Position numbers and translations under genes: made by a program | Shown: piece by piece, positions 47,350-54,400 of the stretch | Numbering within the stretch: position 1 is the first letter of the stretch | Layout of the letters: every line of letters begins with the position of its first letter | Origin: JBJXHN01 sp046233135 | GTDB taxonomy: Bacteria; Pseudomonadota; Alphaproteobacteria; Rhodospirillales; Rhodospirillaceae | Reading direction: 5' to 3' | NCBI GenBank assembly: GCA_046233135.1 | Contig: JBJXHN010000005.1 | Location: 564,559-628,558 of the forward strand | Length of the DNA stretch: 64,000 bases | Notes under the pieces: model-generated | Told to the model about the DNA's origin: nothing | Database searches by the model: none | Seen by the model: only the letters and a program-made list of their open reading frames with translations

Positions 47350-48297
47350 TCACTGGAGCCACGGGCTCTTGGCCCAGATCGCCTTCATGTTCGCGTCGAA
47401 GGACGTGAGGCCGGCGGCGAAGGTTGCGGCATCGGCGAAATCGAGAACCACGCCCTGGTTCGCCGCATCCTTCTGGAAGTCCGGGTCATCCAGCGCCTTG
47501 GTCAAGGCATCGGCCAGGGCCTTGACGGCCTCGTCGGGCATCCCTTTGGGGCCGGCGAAACCGCGCTGGGATGACGCGACGATGTCGAAGCCCTGCTCCT
47601 TGAGAGTCGGGACGTCTGGCGCGAGGGCGGAGCGTTTGTCGGCCATGATGCCGAGGATGGTGATATTGTCCTGGTAGTTGACGGCCTCACCCAGATTGAA
47701 GCTACCCACGGCCACATGGCCGCCCATGGTGGCATTGCGCGCTGCGGCACCGGGGAAGGGGACGAAGGTGAATCCCACGCCGGTCATCTGCTCCAGTTGC
47801 AGGCCCGCGAGGTGGTCGTCGCCGCCGAAATTACCGGTCGCCATGGTCACGACCTTGGGGTTTTCCCGGGCGTAGTCCACCAGTTCCGCAACTGTGGTGA
47901 ACGGGCTGCCTTTTTTGACATTCAGTGCGGCGGGGTCAGTAACCATGTTGGCGATCAGGGTGAAGTCCTGCCACGTGAAATTGGCTTTTCCTTCGATCGG
48001 CTTGGTGACGATAGACGGTGTGGTGATGATGCCGATGGTATATCCGTCGGGGTCGGCGTCATGCAGGGCCTGCCAGCCGACGATTCCCGAGGCGCCGGTT
48101 TTGTTTTCCACCACCAGATGCGCGTCTCCCCCCAGGTATTTCTCGATATAGGGGGCGACGGTGCGGACCATGATGTCACTGCCGCCACCGGCGGCGTAGG
48201 GGACGATCACGGTGATTTCCTTCTCCGGGTACTGCGCGAACGCGGCGGTGCTGACCAGTGAAGCGGCGAGTACGACAGGCAAGAACGCACGGTTCAT
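47350..48297 (-). CDS. tctC: Tripartite tricarboxylate transporter substrate-binding protein (TctC/Bug)
   Basis: 315 residues. Signal peptide MNRAFLPVVLAASLVSTAAF with cleavage after AFA, then the Bug fold: EITVIVPYAAGGGSDIMVRT, VVENKTGASGIVGWQALHDA and FAGPKGMPDEAVKALADAL. Captures a carboxylate in the periplasm. AAGGAG stands about 7 bases before the ATG. Ligand cannot be deduced; the metabolic neighbours suggest a hydroxylated or branched dicarboxylic amino acid or its keto acid. Confidence 0.94.
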   Translation of the reverse strand: MNRAFLPVVLAASLVSTAAFAQYPEKEITVIVPYAAGGGSDIMVRTVAPYIEKYLGGDAHLVVENKTGASGIVGWQALHDADPDGYTIGIITTPSIVTKPIEGKANFTWQDFTLIANMVTDPAALNVKKGSPFTTVAELVDYARENPKVVTMATGNFGGDDHLAGLQLEQMTGVGFTFVPFPGAAARNATMGGHVAVGSFNLGEAVNYQDNITILGIMADKRSALAPDVPTLKEQGFDIVASSQRGFAGPKGMPDEAVKALADALTKALDDPDFQKDAANQGVVLDFADAATFAAGLTSFDANMKAIWAKSPWLQ

Positions 48298-48326
48298 TGG
48301 TGGTCTCCTTGTTGGGGCGGAAGGGA

Positions 48327-49010
48327 TCAGGGAGCAGAGGTCTCGGTGGAGCGCCATTGTGCAAGGGCGCCGTCCAGCCAGGCCGGCTTTGGGGATCCGG
48401 CATTGATGCTTTCAATGCGCGCTTTTTCTTTGGCGATCTTGTCGATGCAGAGGGGGAGCAGGGTTTCGGCATTGCGGGCGGGGACGACCATCACCGCGTC
48501 GTCGTCGCCGATAATAAGGTCACCGTGGTTCACCACCACGTTGCCACATGCCACCGGGATGTTCACATGGCCCGGTCCGGTCTTGCGGGACCCCCGTGCG
48601 CAGGTGCCTCGGGCGAAAACGGGAAACCCGCTGCCGGAGATCCAGTCGCTGTCCCGGCACATTCCGTCCAGCACCAGGCCCCCCAGCCCGCGCGCGCATG
48701 CCGCGCGGGTCATTAATTCCCCCCAGACCCCGGAATGACGGTCGTTGCCGGTACTGACGACGAGGATGTCTCCGGGTTCGGCGGCGTGCAAGGCCACGTG
48801 AAGCATGAGGTTATCATCAGGAGGCAGGGCGGCCGTGACCGCGCGGCCGCAGAGACGCATTCCCCGGCACAGGGGTTTGATTCCTGCATCCATGATGTTC
48901 CGGCGGCCAAAGCAATCTGTTGCGATGGCAGAAGAGATCCGTCGGAACGGATCGACCATATCGGCCGACAATGGATGGTCGACCGGATTGACAGAGAAAT
49001 CAAAACTCAT
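48327..49010 (-). CDS. RraA-like aldolase/decarboxylase
   Basis: 227 residues. RraA fold with the HMG/CHA aldolase motifs: ATDCFGRRNIMDAGIKPL, LHAAEPGDILVVSTGNDRHS, WGELMTRAACARGLGGLVLD followed by GMCRDSDWI (catalytic Arg-Asp pair). Such enzymes cleave 4-hydroxy-4-methyl-2-oxoglutarate and similar compounds to pyruvate plus another keto acid, or decarboxylate oxaloacetate. Starts in ATGA overlap with the aminotransferase stop. True RraA (RNase E regulator) is unlikely given the catabolic context. Confidence 0.85.
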   Translation of the reverse strand: MSFDFSVNPVDHPLSADMVDPFRRISSAIATDCFGRRNIMDAGIKPLCRGMRLCGRAVTAALPPDDNLMLHVALHAAEPGDILVVSTGNDRHSGVWGELMTRAACARGLGGLVLDGMCRDSDWISGSGFPVFARGTCARGSRKTGPGHVNIPVACGNVVVNHGDLIIGDDDAVMVVPARNAETLLPLCIDKIAKEKARIESINAGSPKPAWLDGALAQWRSTETSAP

Positions 49011-50344
49011 ACCAAGCTCTCTTTTGTCGCGCGATCCAGTTTTTCGACAGCGGACCGCAATTTGAGACAGGCAGTTTCCAAAAGGTCTGGCGCGCAGGTG
49101 AAGGAGAGGCGGAAGAACGGTGACAGTCCAAAAGCCGCTCCGGGGACGCAGACCACTTCGGCTTCCTGGACAAAGTAGCGCGTCAGGTCTGTATCCGTGG
49201 CGATAACGCTGCCATCCCGGGTGCGGGCTCCCATCAAATCCTGACAATTGACATACAGGTAGAAGGCTCCGTCGGGGATGTGGCAGGCCAGCCCCTCGGT
49301 GTCGTTGATGAGGGCCGCTGCCAGGTCCCGGCGTTGCCTGAAGGCGGCGAGGTTTGCCGCCATGAAATCCCGCGGTCCGGTCAGAGCGGCCAGCGCGCCA
49401 TACTGGGCGGGGTGCATCACGCCGCCCGTGGTTTGGCCCTGGAAGGTGCGCATGGCGTCGATCAGCGGCTGGGGACCGGCGGCGAAACCGATGCGCCACC
49501 CGGTCATATTCCAGGACTTCGACAAGCCGTTGACCGTCAGGGTCCGCGCCTTGATGGCCTCGGAGGTCTGCGCGATGGTGAAATAGGGGGCGTTGTCGTA
49601 ACGGATATGTTCGTAGATATCGTCACTGAGGATCAGGACTTGAGGGTACTTCTCCAGTACCGCTGCCAGCATCCGGATCTCGTCCTCCGTCAGGACGGTA
49701 CCGGTCGGATTCGAGGGGTTGTTGAGAATCAGCCAGCGCGTCTTGTCCGTGATCTTCGCGTCGAGGACATTGGGGTGGAGCCGGAAGCCCTCCTCGTACC
49801 GTGTCGCCAGGCCGACCGGGACGCCGCCATTCAGGCGCACCATCTCGGCGTAACTGACCCAGCCGGGTTCGGGCACAAGCACTTCCTGCCCTGCTTCGAG
49901 GCTGGAGGCGAGGGCGTTGAAGATGATCTGCTTGGCGCCGTTGGCGACGATCACTTGCGCGGCCTGGTAGTCCAGCCCGTTATCGGAGCGCAGTTTCTGG
50001 CGGATCGCTTCGCGGAGGGGCGGGATGCCCTGAACCGGGGGATAGCCGGTATGGTTGGCCCCCAACGCGTCGACCAGGGCCTGTTTCGCATGCTCTGGTG
50101 TCGGAAACTCCGGTTCACCAGTCGCCAGCGAGATCACGTGGCGGCCTTTGGCGCGAAGATCCCGGGCGAGCTGCGCGGCTTCAAGGGATGCGGACGGCTG
50201 GCTCGCGCGCATCTTGGCGTTGACAGGGGGGAAGACTGGAACAGAATTTCTCATGGCTGGATTGCTTGCATGGGGACCGGAGCACAGGCGTACTACCCCT
50301 TTCCCTGTAAGTCCTTGCTGTCGAAGGTGATAATTCAGGGTCAT
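49007..50344 (-). CDS. Class I/II aminotransferase, aspartate aminotransferase-like
   Basis: PLP enzyme. Core: LATGEPEFPTPEHAKQALVD, GYPPVQGIPPLREAI, NNPSNPTGTVLTEDEI, the DDIYEHIRY stretch, the PLP lysine in NGLSKSWNMTGWRIGFA, and a terminal Arg in FFRLSFTC. First gene of the operon aminotransferase-RraA-tctCBA. The start is uncertain: GGAGGG lies 8 bases before ATG 50344, but similarity to relatives begins only near ATG 50254, so about 30 extra residues (LTGKGVVRLCSGPHASNP) may or may not be made. A three-codon ORF (ATG CGA TGA) overlaps the upstream start. Confidence 0.9.
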   Translation of the reverse strand: MTLNYHLRQQGLTGKGVVRLCSGPHASNPAMRNSVPVFPPVNAKMRASQPSASLEAAQLARDLRAKGRHVISLATGEPEFPTPEHAKQALVDALGANHTGYPPVQGIPPLREAIRQKLRSDNGLDYQAAQVIVANGAKQIIFNALASSLEAGQEVLVPEPGWVSYAEMVRLNGGVPVGLATRYEEGFRLHPNVLDAKITDKTRWLILNNPSNPTGTVLTEDEIRMLAAVLEKYPQVLILSDDIYEHIRYDNAPYFTIAQTSEAIKARTLTVNGLSKSWNMTGWRIGFAAGPQPLIDAMRTFQGQTTGGVMHPAQYGALAALTGPRDFMAANLAAFRQRRDLAAALINDTEGLACHIPDGAFYLYVNCQDLMGARTRDGSVIATDTDLTRYFVQEAEVVCVPGAAFGLSPFFRLSFTCAPDLLETACLKLRSAVEKLDRATKESLV

Positions 50345-50429
50345 CGCATGGTCCCTCCATGAATGGCCCGGTGACATGACGTTAGATTGTTAAAGAGAGA
50401 TTGCGCAAATCATTAATATTTAACTATGT

Positions 50430-50457
50430 GTCAATTTATTTTTACGGTAGAATTGAC
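50430..50457. promoter_or_regulatory. Candidate LysR-type operator
   Basis: GTCAATT, 14 bases, AATTGAC is a perfect inverted repeat in a markedly AT-rich divergent gap between the aminotransferase and lysR genes, where LysR regulators bind (T-N11-A-like half-site pairs). It lies 80 bases before the lysR start. Confidence 0.5.
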
Positions 50458-50536
50458 CTGGAAGGTTTGAAGTGCTCTTGCGAGTATCTTCTCCGAAAAG
50501 TGTTAAAATGCCTTTTTAGGGAGCTTGACTGCATCG

Positions 50537-51505
50537 GTGTCTATTCGGCGATTAAAAACCCTTGTGGCCATTGCGCGTCATGGCAACCTTTCAGCCGCTG
50601 CGGCCAAGGAAAACCTGACACGGGCCGCGGTGTCCTTGCAGATGAAGCACCTTGAAACGGATCTTGGCGTAGAGATTTTTGATCGCCGCGGCCGGATTCC
50701 GGAGTTGAATGCCCGTGGGCGCCTGCTGGTACCCAAGGCGATCGAGTTGCTTGATATTTATGAGGAATTCAGACGGATCGCCAAGGGCGAGGGAAAAATA
50801 ACTGGCACGCTCACCCTTGGCGCGATGTTCACGGCGATGACCGGGGTGGTTCCCTACGCGATGAAGCAGATGCGCGCCATGTATCCCGACTTGCATATCC
50901 AGGCGTCGCCGGGGCATTCGGCAACCCTCGTGGCTCCGGTTGATCGGGGTGTCATCGATGCCGCATTCATCGGCCGTCCGCCCGTGCTGAGTTCGAAGCT
51001 GATTTTTCATAAAATCGCCGAAGAACCGTTCCAGCTTCTCACGCCGTCGGACTGCGATCTGGAGGATATCCGCGATATTTTTGCCCGCTATCCCTTTATC
51101 CGCATCAGCCGCTCTCTCTGGTCCGGCCAACTGATCGAGGATTGGCTCGTGCGCGAGGACATCAGCGTCAACGAAGCGATGGAGCTCGATGGCATTCAGA
51201 TGATTTCCACGATGGTCTATCACGGGTTGGGGGTGTCTGTGCTGCCGAAACGATGTGTTCCGGCGCCCAATCCGGTGACCGTGCGTGAGATTGCGATTCC
51301 GACGCTGGAAAGCCGGCCGGTCGGGCTGCTGGTGCGCTACGACAATCCGAAATCAAACCTGATCGACGCCCTGTGCACCCAGATGCGGAATGTGGTGAGG
51401 GCTGTTGGATCTGCCCGGCCCGGGGAAAGTCCGGATTCGCTCTCCAATCCGGGCCGCGAAAAGGACGCCGGGCAGAGCCTGCCCTTGCCTCCGGCTGGGG
51501 GCTGA
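50537..51505 (+). CDS. LysR-family transcriptional regulator
   Basis: About 322 residues. N-terminal winged helix (RRLKTLVAIARHGNLSAAAA, then LTRAAVSLQMKHLETDLGVE) and a substrate-binding domain (GTLTLGAMFTAMTGVVPYAM, DAAFIGRPPVLSSKL). Divergent from the catabolic operon, which it probably controls in response to the imported substrate. GTG 50537 fits the AGGGAG upstream better than TTG 50525. The last 30 residues (SARPGESPDSLSNPGREKDA onward) are atypical for LysR proteins and may be non-native sequence at the edge of the island. Confidence 0.92.
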   Translation: MSIRRLKTLVAIARHGNLSAAAAKENLTRAAVSLQMKHLETDLGVEIFDRRGRIPELNARGRLLVPKAIELLDIYEEFRRIAKGEGKITGTLTLGAMFTAMTGVVPYAMKQMRAMYPDLHIQASPGHSATLVAPVDRGVIDAAFIGRPPVLSSKLIFHKIAEEPFQLLTPSDCDLEDIRDIFARYPFIRISRSLWSGQLIEDWLVREDISVNEAMELDGIQMISTMVYHGLGVSVLPKRCVPAPNPVTVREIAIPTLESRPVGLLVRYDNPKSNLIDALCTQMRNVVRAVGSARPGESPDSLSNPGREKDAGQSLPLPPAGG

Positions 51506-51519
51506 GGCACCATCGGGCC

Positions 51520-51912
51520 ATGTACCAGACCACGCAAGCCGGCAGCACCAATTTCGCCTTCCCCGACGTCTGCCTGACGCCGACGCCGGTGGGGCCGATC
51601 CCCATTCCCTATCCCAACACGGCCGATACCTCTACGGCGGTGCCGCCGGCCCTGATCGTGCTGGTGGAATGCATGCCGGCCCACAACATCACCTCCATCG
51701 TGCCGATGAGCAACGGTGACAATGCCGGGGTGAACATGGGCGTGGCGTCGGGCACGGTGATGGGGCCGTGCTTCACGATCCTGGGCAGCTTCACCCTGAT
51801 GTCGGGCGGGCTGCCGGCGGTGCGCCAGACGTCGATGACCTTGCAGAACACCTTCAACATGGTCGGCAGCACCACCAGCCCCAGCCAGCAGACGCTGGAC
51901 GTTCAGGCGTAA
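51520..51912 (+). CDS. DUF4150 PAAR-like tip protein
   Basis: 130 residues. CLTPTPVGPIPIPYPNTADT at the N-terminus, then SNGDNAGVNMGVASGTVMGP and SFTLMSGGLPAVRQTSMTLQ match the DUF4150 (PAAR-like) pattern; these proteins cap the VgrG spike in type VI systems, or carry toxins. Here there is no C-terminal effector domain. It begins only 14 bases after the LysR stop, without a convincing ribosome site, so its original promoter may have been separated from it. Confidence 0.85.
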   Translation: MYQTTQAGSTNFAFPDVCLTPTPVGPIPIPYPNTADTSTAVPPALIVLVECMPAHNITSIVPMSNGDNAGVNMGVASGTVMGPCFTILGSFTLMSGGLPAVRQTSMTLQNTFNMVGSTTSPSQQTLDVQA

Positions 51913-51919
51913 TCCCGCA

Positions 51920-52417
51920 TCAATCTTCCTTGAAGTCCTCGTGGCAGTCCTTGCAGGTGGAGGCCAGCAGCAGGAAGGCCGTTCGGTTTTCCTTGGTTAC
52001 CGCCGTGCCCGCTGCGGCTTCCAGGGCCTTGCCGTGGTCCACCAGTTCGTCTGCCAGCAGGGCGAAGCGGGTCCAGTCCACCCAGATGTCGGGCAGGGCC
52101 TCGCTGGGGTGGCCGGCGGAGCCTTCGGGGAACAGGTCGGTCATGGCCTTGCCGCCGTGCTGCTGGGCCAGGCCGGCCAGCCGGGCCACCGCGTCCGCTT
52201 CATAGGCCTGCTCGCCGCCGAACATCTTGCCCACCGGCTTCATGGCCCGGCTCATGTCCTCCATGGCGTCCATGCGCTCTTTCACCACGCCCGTTGCTTC
52301 CTTGTGGGCCAGGGCGGGGGTGGCGGCGGACAGGGACGCGCCGGCGATCAGCGCGGCAGGGACGCCGCCGGTCAGGGCAATGGCCGTAAGCGAAAGGATT
52401 GAGCGGAAGCGGGGCAT
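51920..52417 (-). CDS. Cytochrome c'-like protein
   Basis: 165 residues. Signal peptide (residues 1-37, ALIAGASLSAATPALA), a four-helix bundle, and a C-terminal haem motif CKDCH in TCKDCHEDFKED, as in cytochrome c' and c-556. A periplasmic haem protein, possibly binding NO or CO. GGAG precedes the ATG by 6 bases. It begins 8 bases after the stop of the DUF3540 gene, so it looks like the last gene of a pentapeptide-DUF3540-cytochrome operon, an unusual grouping. Confidence 0.85.
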   Translation of the reverse strand: MPRFRSILSLTAIALTGGVPAALIAGASLSAATPALAHKEATGVVKERMDAMEDMSRAMKPVGKMFGGEQAYEADAVARLAGLAQQHGGKAMTDLFPEGSAGHPSEALPDIWVDWTRFALLADELVDHGKALEAAAGTAVTKENRTAFLLLASTCKDCHEDFKED

Positions 52418-52425
52418 GTGGTCTC

Positions 52426-53070
52426 CTATCCCATGTGAATCTGATCGCCGTCGACCTTGATGTCCTTGTCGGCGGTAACGATGGTATGACGGCCATGCAA
52501 GGTGGCCGTTTCCTCGGCGGCCATATCCAGTACGCCGGCGCGGGTCTGGTCCAGTCCGGCAACCCGGCGCACCGCCCGGGCCAATTCGCTGATCACCGTG
52601 CCGGCCATGGTTTCCAGTGTCTCGGCAACCACCTTCAGCCGGCCGATCCGCCCCTCCAGCCATTGCCCGCGCCAGACCATGTGCTCCACCTCCGCCTCGC
52701 CCTGCGCGGCGGCGAGGCTGACACGGACGGCCCGGGTGCGCACTTCGCCATCACTGTCCAGCAGCAGGCCGCCAGGGGCGTGCAGGTGCAGGGTGCCGGC
52801 CTCGGCGACCGGGGTAAGGCGGGTGGCCGGTGCTGCCGAATCGAGAACGGAGAGGATATGGGTGCCGGCCGGGCCGTCCGCCACCAGCACCAGATCCCCT
52901 TCCTCTGGCGCCACCAAGCAGCCCTTGGCCCGCCGGGCTTCGGTCAGGCGGCCGGTGTCGGGATCGGCGACGGCCAGGCGCGGCCCGTCCACCCGCCGCA
53001 CCACCCGGTGCAGCAGGCGCACCGTGTCGTCTGACGCAGAGGGGGGCAGGGGCTGAGGGGCGAGGGTCAT
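52426..53070 (-). CDS. DUF3540 family protein (T6SS-associated)
   Basis: 214 residues. ARRAKGCLVAPEEGDLVLVA resembles the small OB-like start of DUF3540, GTLHLHAPGGLLLDSDGEVR the middle, and the closing TIVTADKDIKVDGDQIHMG is characteristic of this family. DUF3540 genes occur with DUF2169, pentapeptide and DUF4150 genes in VgrG-linked loci; the short beta-helical end suggests a role at the spike. Overlaps the pentapeptide gene upstream by 4 bases. Confidence 0.8.
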   Translation of the reverse strand: MTLAPQPLPPSASDDTVRLLHRVVRRVDGPRLAVADPDTGRLTEARRAKGCLVAPEEGDLVLVADGPAGTHILSVLDSAAPATRLTPVAEAGTLHLHAPGGLLLDSDGEVRTRAVRVSLAAAQGEAEVEHMVWRGQWLEGRIGRLKVVAETLETMAGTVISELARAVRRVAGLDQTRAGVLDMAAEETATLHGRHTIVTADKDIKVDGDQIHMG

Positions 53071-53549
53071 GCGGGGGGGCTCCCGGGGGCGGATGGGGCG
53101 TCTTCAGACAGGGCAGGATCGGGGGGCGGGGGCGGGTCGGCCAGGGTGCCGTCGGTCATCACGGTCTGCCTGACCACCGCCTTGTCCATCGGCGCGAAGG
53201 TCAGCCGGGCGCCCAGGAAGGATGCGCGGGTCAGATCCGCGCCGTCCAGGGCGGCCCAGGCGATATCGGCGTTGTCCAGGCGGCAGCCGGTCAGCACGGC
53301 GTCCTTCAGATCGACGTGGGTGATCAGCGCTTCGTTCAGGTCCGCGCCGGTCAGATCCGCTTCGGTCAGGTCGCACCAGGCCAGCCGGGCGCCGGCCAGC
53401 CGGGTGCCGGCCAGCCGGGCCTTTTTCAGGGACGCCCAGCTGAGATCGGCTCCCTGAAGATCCAGACCGCTGAGGTCTGCCCCGTCCAGGGTGCCGCGCG
53501 GGCATGCACCGGTTTCCCGGAGCCGGGTGACATCATCGTCGTTTGCCAT
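53067..53549 (-). CDS. Pentapeptide-repeat protein, short
   Basis: 160 residues: a short N-terminal stretch MANDDDVTRLRETGACPRGT, about 20 pentapeptide repeats (DGADLSGLDLQGADLSWASL, CDLTEADLTGADLNEAL), and a Pro-rich tail. I start at ATG 53549; the open frame extends upstream without similarity. Gene order on this strand, pentapeptide then DUF3540, mirrors T6SS accessory operons. Third pentapeptide protein of the region. Confidence 0.85.
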   Translation of the reverse strand: MANDDDVTRLRETGACPRGTLDGADLSGLDLQGADLSWASLKKARLAGTRLAGARLAWCDLTEADLTGADLNEALITHVDLKDAVLTGCRLDNADIAWAALDGADLTRASFLGARLTFAPMDKAVVRQTVMTDGTLADPPPPPDPALSEDAPSAPGSPPA

Positions 53550-53634
53550 GGCCGAACGATACGGCAGCTGGCCCGCCGGGCAAAGAGCGGAAATCGGCGC
53601 GGAAAGGAAGGCGATTGTCTTGAGCCAGGTGATA

Positions 53635-53655
53635 ACCATTCGGAAATGAAATGGT
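53635..53655. promoter_or_regulatory. Candidate TetR-type operator
   Basis: ACCATT, 9 bases, AATGGT inverted repeat 33 bases before the tetR-like start and between it and the divergent pentapeptide gene; consistent with autoregulation, unproven. Confidence 0.35.
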
Positions 53656-53688
53656 GTTCATATTGGGGCTGCAACAGGAGACGACCCC

Positions 53689-54390
53689 ATGGAATCCCCC
53701 GTCCAGCACCGTTGGAACGAGATGCCCGACGCTGTCCAGACCGCCCCCTCCGCTTCCTCTTCGTCCTCGGTGTCCGAGGCGGTGGCCCCTGTGCCCGCCC
53801 CTCCGGCCAAACCCATGTCCCGGCGCCGGCGGCGGACGCGGGAGGCGCTGCTGGACGCCGGCTTCGCGGTGATGGCCGACCAGGGATTCGACGCCATGAC
53901 CATCGCGGCGGTAACCGACCGGGCGGAACTGGCCGTCGGATCCTTCTACAATCACTTCGCCAGCAAGGAAGCCTTGAAGGCCGCCGTGGTCGAGCACCTG
54001 GTGGACGCCCACGGGCGCTTCCTCGACTGGATTTGCGGGGACGTGACCCCCGATGCGGCGGTCCGCCTGGCCGTGGCCACCAAGGCCATCCTGCGCAAGG
54101 CGGAAGCCAGCCCGGCCTGGGGGGATTTCATCGCCCGCCATGGCTTGGCGGACCGCACCTTGCGCCTGGGCCTGATGCCCGAGTCCGCGCTGTTTGCGAC
54201 CGAAGAAGACCGCGATAGCGCGGCCCTGCTGCTGCTGGGCGCTCTTCAGCGCCTGCGGGAGGGGGATTTGCCGCTGTCCGACGGGGTCGCCAAACGGGTC
54301 CTGCGGGTGTGCGGGCTGGTTGACGAGGTCGTGACCCGCGCTGCCGCCACGCCTCTGCCCGAGCCGGAGCCGCCGGCGGCCAAGGCCTGA
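53689..54390 (+). CDS. TetR-family transcriptional regulator
   Basis: 233 residues. A 45-residue Ser/Ala/Pro-rich start precedes the TetR DNA-binding helices: RRRRRTREALLDAGFAVMAD, FDAMTIAAVTDRAELAVGSF, YNHFASKEALKAAVVE. The C-terminal ligand domain is not classifiable. AGGAG lies 8 bases before the ATG. The SPOR gene follows after 10 bases, so the two are likely co-transcribed. Confidence 0.9.
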   Translation: MESPVQHRWNEMPDAVQTAPSASSSSSVSEAVAPVPAPPAKPMSRRRRRTREALLDAGFAVMADQGFDAMTIAAVTDRAELAVGSFYNHFASKEALKAAVVEHLVDAHGRFLDWICGDVTPDAAVRLAVATKAILRKAEASPAWGDFIARHGLADRTLRLGLMPESALFATEEDRDSAALLLLGALQRLREGDLPLSDGVAKRVLRVCGLVDEVVTRAAATPLPEPEPPAAKA

Positions 54391-54400
54391 GGGACCGATC

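Noticed and set aside
48327..49010. RraA as the RNase E regulator
   Set aside because: The gene is in a transporter-aminotransferase operon and keeps the aldolase Arg-Asp motif, so a catabolic enzyme is more likely.
34897..53549. A complete type VI secretion system
   Set aside because: Only tip and accessory genes are present; no TssB/C sheath, TssJLM, TssEFGK or ClpV gene in the window.
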